Shown here piece after piece: positions 60,140 to 64,000 of a stretch of 64,000 nt of DNA. The first letter of the stretch is position 1. Every line of letters starts with the position of its first letter. The notes under the pieces are model-generated. The model was given only the letters and a program-made list of their open reading frames with translations, was not told where the DNA came from and made no database searches. This stretch comes from Persicaria tinctoria (taxonomy: Eukaryota > Streptophyta > Magnoliopsida > Caryophyllales > Polygonaceae). The stretch covers positions 81,261,850 through 81,325,849 of the forward strand of contig JBANSL010000006.1 of the NCBI GenBank assembly GCA_037127255.1, in the 5' to 3' direction. The position numbers and the translations under genes are program-made.

Positions 60140-61997
60140 TGTTGTAGGAGGAAATCGAGTTCAAAATATAATGAAATAGATCAAACCAGATTCGTGCCCA
60201 CGCAAATGATTACAAGACTTCCTCCCGATGCAGTAGTGGGACGTCAGGATCGATCCTCGAGGAAGCGTGTCAGCGGATCTCAGGTAGCGGAGGAATCTCA
60301 TAGGCAGAAAATCAAACAGACAGACAGAAACAACAGAGAAAAGCAGAAAAGAAAGCAAAGACAGCAGCTTTGGTCGGTATCGACTACTGTAACTCGATAT
60401 CGTCTAAGGAAATCGACTAAAAGTGCTCAATATCGACGGACTGAAAGCAAAACTCAGCAAAAGAACTCAATTTCAACAAAACTCAACTCAACATCGACCA
60501 ATTTCCTTGATGTCGACCAAATCTTCTCGATTTCGAGTAACTTAGAAACAGAAATTTGCAACTTCTCGAATAAAAATGAATGTAAACACGAAATTAACTC
60601 AATAAACTAAAGAAATCCAAGATAAGGGTTTCAACACCACAACGATAACATTGTAAAATAACACATAAAGGCATAAAAGATCATGCTTTTCATCAAATAA
60701 CTTTCGTTATTAGCAAATAGGAATATAGAGGCTTTCGCAGAAACTCTAATTGTTACAAACCCTTTTCACATAATTCATCAAATCTGTATTAAGATCAGTT
60801 TCGCTTCAACAACAAAAATAAGAATCACCTTCAACTTTCGCAAAAGAATCATGCTTTGAGGGATATAAGACGAATTGCATAAAAAGCTTGTACCTTTACC
60901 GCATCACCTCACATGGCTATCTTCGGGCTCACCCCGACACTAGAAGTTGGGTGACTACTCGCCCTTCATCACGAAGAAAGACATCAATAATAAAAGGAAA
61001 TAACTTTGCATTAAAATAAAACTAAAAAGAAAGCTTACAACCGAACAAGCGAAATCCGCTCTCGCCTTTCCACCTTGCTCTCGCCGCAAGCTCTCTCTCT
61101 CTACTTACTACCTCTTCTCCTTCTCTAGAATTGAATTAATAGAAATCAGCCCCTAAGGCTTTATTTATAGGCTTCATTCCCTCTCTAATTAGGAAAGAAA
61201 ACTATATCTAAATCTATATCTATCTATCTTTTATGTAAAGATTAAAACATGGAAATAAATAAATAAATCTAAAAGGGAATATATCTAATTGTGGATAAAT
61301 CCTCCTTGAAGTTGATAGATCTTGATAGAATTTGCTCTTGCGGATATCTCCATTGGATTCGGGATAGAAACTTAACAAGATCCGGATAGCTCGATCTCTG
61401 CCGCCTGGGATCAACTCGATATCGAGTAGTGTTACTTGATATCGACCAAGGTTTTCTTCGTCTTCAGCTTCTTGACTCAATCTCGGCTCCAGGAAGTGAA
61501 AATCGACTTGGTTGTAACTCGATATCGACTTGTATATTCCAGCTCCAACTTCCTCGTCGATTCTTCGGTCTTAAGCTCGATATGGGTTACTCGATATGAG
61601 TACAACAACTCGATATCGACCAATTTTCTAGACTTAGTCGATTCTCGCTCTTTCTGGGTGGAAATTGACTGATGTACTTGATATCAACAAGGCTTAGTCG
61701 ATATCGACCAATGTGTTGTCGAGTAGATTTCCTTTTTTTCCAGCTTGATTTGTGCTGGTTCCCCTGCTCCTTGACTTCATACTTCTGTAGTTGACTTCGA
61801 GCTTTTCCTCCTTTCTTAGAATTGCTGTAAATTGCTTCGATTTCTGTGAAATTAAACAGAAACTGGTGTAGATTCCATAATTTGGCAAATAACAATAAAC
61901 TACATAGATTTTGTACTATTCTAGCCCAAATGTATGAAATGCATGCAGAAAATGATATAAAAGATACTATAAAACTTGGCGAATTGGGCTCTCAACA
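60140..61997 (-). repeat. 3' LTR of the right-end element
   Basis: Palindrome pairs lie at 61416/61436, 61591/61610 and 61678/61698. The TATA box is at 61159-61170. Confidence 0.8.
61159..61170 (-). promoter_or_regulatory. LTR TATA box
   Basis: CTATAAATAAAG on the minus strand, about 250 bp downstream of the palindrome cluster. Confidence 0.6.
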
Positions 61998-63583
61998 TCT
62001 TAGATTCATTGTCATATTTCCCTGCAATCAATTACCATCCTCGAAAAGGTACTAGTGTCACAAATCCTTGCATGTGCAATAAAAAGCAACATCTACTCAC
62101 AAAAGGAGGGTTATGCAAAAACAATTCATGTGACAAAGCATTAATAATTAAGAGGACTTTATTTTAAGCTCAAATAAGGAGTAGATTGGTAAAAGGCTAA
62201 AGGTGGAAAATTTTTGGCAATGTGGTGCTAATGTACCGGGGAAATTGAGTACTTTCCAAATTGAATTTTCCACATTCCTTCTTCCTTTGATTTCTCACCT
62301 TTCATAATCCTTTTATCAATAATAATGCTTTTACCTCTCTAACCTCAGCACTGCCTTCTCGCAAGTCGCAAACATGGGTGTCATGAATGGCCCCGGATAC
62401 TTAATGCTTTGGACTCCTTACATTGTGTCCCATCTCGCCGAACTATTATCTCAGCGAGCAGTGTCGATCTACCTTTATCTCCTGAGGTGATCAGATTTTT
62501 TCTCACTCATTATATTTTCCATATATTTCAAACAATTTCCTACCAAACTCCAATAATGATAACAACAACACTACAACCATATAACAGTCTGCATAATGTA
62601 ACATCATTCTCAACATAATCCCCGGATATGATGTAAGGTAAAGAATGGCAATTTTTGGATCATGTGGAGCAATAATTGAAATAAGGCCTAATATGACTTT
62701 TGTGATGCATAAGCATAAGTAAGGCTAGGATTATAAACATATGAGCATTATATGGAAATATAAAGTCCTCCATCCTCTTATCATGCAACATGTCAAAAAC
62801 AATTTGAAAATTTACCTCCTTTCATGGTTTTCAAGAAATATGCACTTCGTTGTAACTTCCCTTTACTAGGCAACTTCATGCTATATCTCTAATGAATCCA
62901 ATTTTGCATCCTCGAGTTCAATATAAGCTTCCATGACATTTATTCATAATTTTTTTTTCAATGGGGGTCATTTTTCAAACTTTGGAAAACATGCATATAA
63001 GCCCATAAATCAATAATGAATTCCAAAATAGCCATGTATAAGCAATTCAAGAAATAACCCTTAAATATGCACACATTATGTCAAATAGATCAAATATGCA
63101 TGAAGTAAGCCCTTCTACAACTCCATACTTAAACATTACAGTGTTCTTACTTTATAAAAGAATAAGGGTAAAGAAAGAAACTCACTAGACAGGTGTGCAG
63201 ATCGTCGAAATCGAGTATAATGCTGCTGCAGAGGTGGTTGACATCGACAAGGGCTGGTCGATTTCGAGGAAGTTGGTCGATGTCGACCAAGGCTTCTCGA
63301 GATCGAGTAAAGTGATGCCTCCAGGGTGGTTTTCCTCGACCACAGGCTCCTTTTTGCTCAATGTTTTTGGTCGATGTCGAGTAACTTACTCGACGTCGAG
63401 TAAGTCTACATCTTTTTCTTCCCTGCAAGATTCGTTAGAAAAGAAATACCCACAATAGAAAAACTTAAAAACAATGTCCAAAAAAAAAACAAAAAACAAA
63501 AAGCAATAATGTTAAAAAATCCCAAAAAATAAATGTCTATTTACAAGCTTTAGATTTTATAGTCGCTAGGCCGACTTTAACTG
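61998..63583 (-). other. Noncoding interior, conserved with the LARD-like element
   Basis: No credible frame. Long collinear similarity to 34000-35400. Palindromes run at 63238, 63258, 63277, 63297, 63371 and 63390, with steps of 19-20 bp. Confidence 0.6.
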
Positions 63584-64000
63584 TTAAGCCCAAGGTGGCA
63601 TTTGCAAGGCCCATGTAGCTTGGGCTTCAAATAGGACTCCATTCTTGTCTATCAGCAATAGTCCGCCTGAATGGATTTTGTTCACCGTGAAGGGCCCCAC
63701 ATTCTTCTTGTTGAATTTGTTGGGAAACCAATAATCCTTTGATTTGACAACATAGAGTTTGCCACCAACTTCATACTTATTAGGCTCATCATTGGAAATC
63801 CTAAATAAGCACACATACCAAGGCAAACCTCTCCCATGTATAGATAAATCATTAATGGAAATAGGAGAAGAAGGATTCATACCTTGGCTTACCTTCACAT
63901 AATCGGATACGGGGACCTCCTGTTCTGGTCGATTTCGAGTAAGATTACTCAAAATCGAGGAATTTGGCTCGTCTGGTGGACTGCTGGTTGAGGGAGGAGA
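63584..64000 (-). CDS. Partial ORF of unknown function at the window edge
   Basis: Open on the minus strand from the window end to a stop at 63584 (139 codons). The N-terminal visible part is Pro/Ser-rich; the rest has GLPWYVCLFRISNDEP, KLYVVKSKDYWFPNKFN and VGPFTVNKIHSGGLLLIDK. The GPFTV...GG...L pattern weakly recalls the tail of Gypsy integrases (chromatin/DNA-binding end), and its location before the 3' noncoding region would fit, but I would not rely on it. A palindrome pair (63929/63949) lies inside the frame. Confidence 0.4.
   Translation of the reverse strand, partial: SPPSTSSPPDEPNSSILSNLTRNRPEQEVPVSDYVKVSQGMNPSSPISINDLSIHGRGLPWYVCLFRISNDEPNKYEVGGKLYVVKSKDYWFPNKFNKKNVGPFTVNKIHSGGLLLIDKNGVLFEAQATWALQMPPWA

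Larger units (their letters stand above)
60140..64000 (-). mobile_element. LTR retrotransposon, left part only, runs out of the window
   Basis: The 3' LTR is 60140 to about 61990, starting TGTTGTAGGAGG like the solo LTR at 44405. The interior from about 61998 resembles the LARD-like element (33902-35160). The 5-bp word GCTAG precedes it; the partner lies outside the window. At 61990 the LTR end and the first ~95 bp of interior are fused by a deletion between CTC-CAACA words. Only one frame near the window edge looks coding. Confidence 0.8.

Noticed and set aside
1..64000. tRNA or rRNA genes
   Set aside because: Only tRNA-complementary primer sites of retrotransposons were seen; no complete tRNA or rRNA gene could be recognised by eye.

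Overview
This is plant nuclear DNA, most likely from an angiosperm and probably a eudicot. It is a repeat-rich region with almost no ordinary host genes. The support is the transposable-element families seen: SIRE-like Copia, Athila-like Gypsy, L1-type LINE with a DUF4283 ORF1, CACTA, and DUF1985/Ulp1 transposon-type genes. It is AT-rich with spliced genes and GT..AG introns. I cannot name the species. No rRNA, tRNA or CRISPR was found.

Left part (1-19.6 kb): a cluster of low-copy-looking genes. In order these are a decayed Ulp1-type (C48) protease (+), a small two-exon coiled-coil protein (-), an intact RING-H2 protein (-), a second RING-H2 copy split by a Copia element (-), an Ulp1-type protease with an intact catalytic triad (-), and a DUF1985 gene (+) divergent from it. 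Two noncoding repeat families (called A and B here) separate the genes, and the unit A-RING-B is duplicated in tandem. The 6.0-kb Copia element (6765-12764, TSD TCTTG) has 1030-bp LTRs that differ at about 15 sites but has lost most of its integrase and reverse transcriptase.

Middle and right part (19.6-64 kb): nested retrotransposons inserted into old tandem arrays with 92-94 bp and 75-77 bp units. Target-site duplications let the layers be read. A Gypsy element lies at 20020-25761 (TSD CGAAT) and a CACTA element at 27016-30026 (TSD GCC). An Athila-like element spans 31509-52780 (TSD AGCAC/AACAC). It contains a large SIRE-like Copia element (31877-48557), which contains a non-autonomous LTR element (32201-38122, TSD ACTTA) and a solo LTR (44405-46373, TSD GTTAG). 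An L1-type LINE lies at about 53406-59605. A further LTR element starts at 60140 and runs off the window.

All protein genes of these elements that I could follow are broken by stops, frameshifts, deletions or changed catalytic residues. The only open, apparently intact genes are RING-H2 (3636-4271), the coiled-coil gene (2163-2627) and, apart from one early stop, the C48 protease (14634-16639).

The most unusual signal is a degenerate 10-bp palindrome, TCGA-NN-TCGA. It occurs in pairs spaced 19-21 bp in the LTRs and internal regions of several different LTR elements. It mostly lies a few hundred bp upstream of a conserved LTR TATA box.
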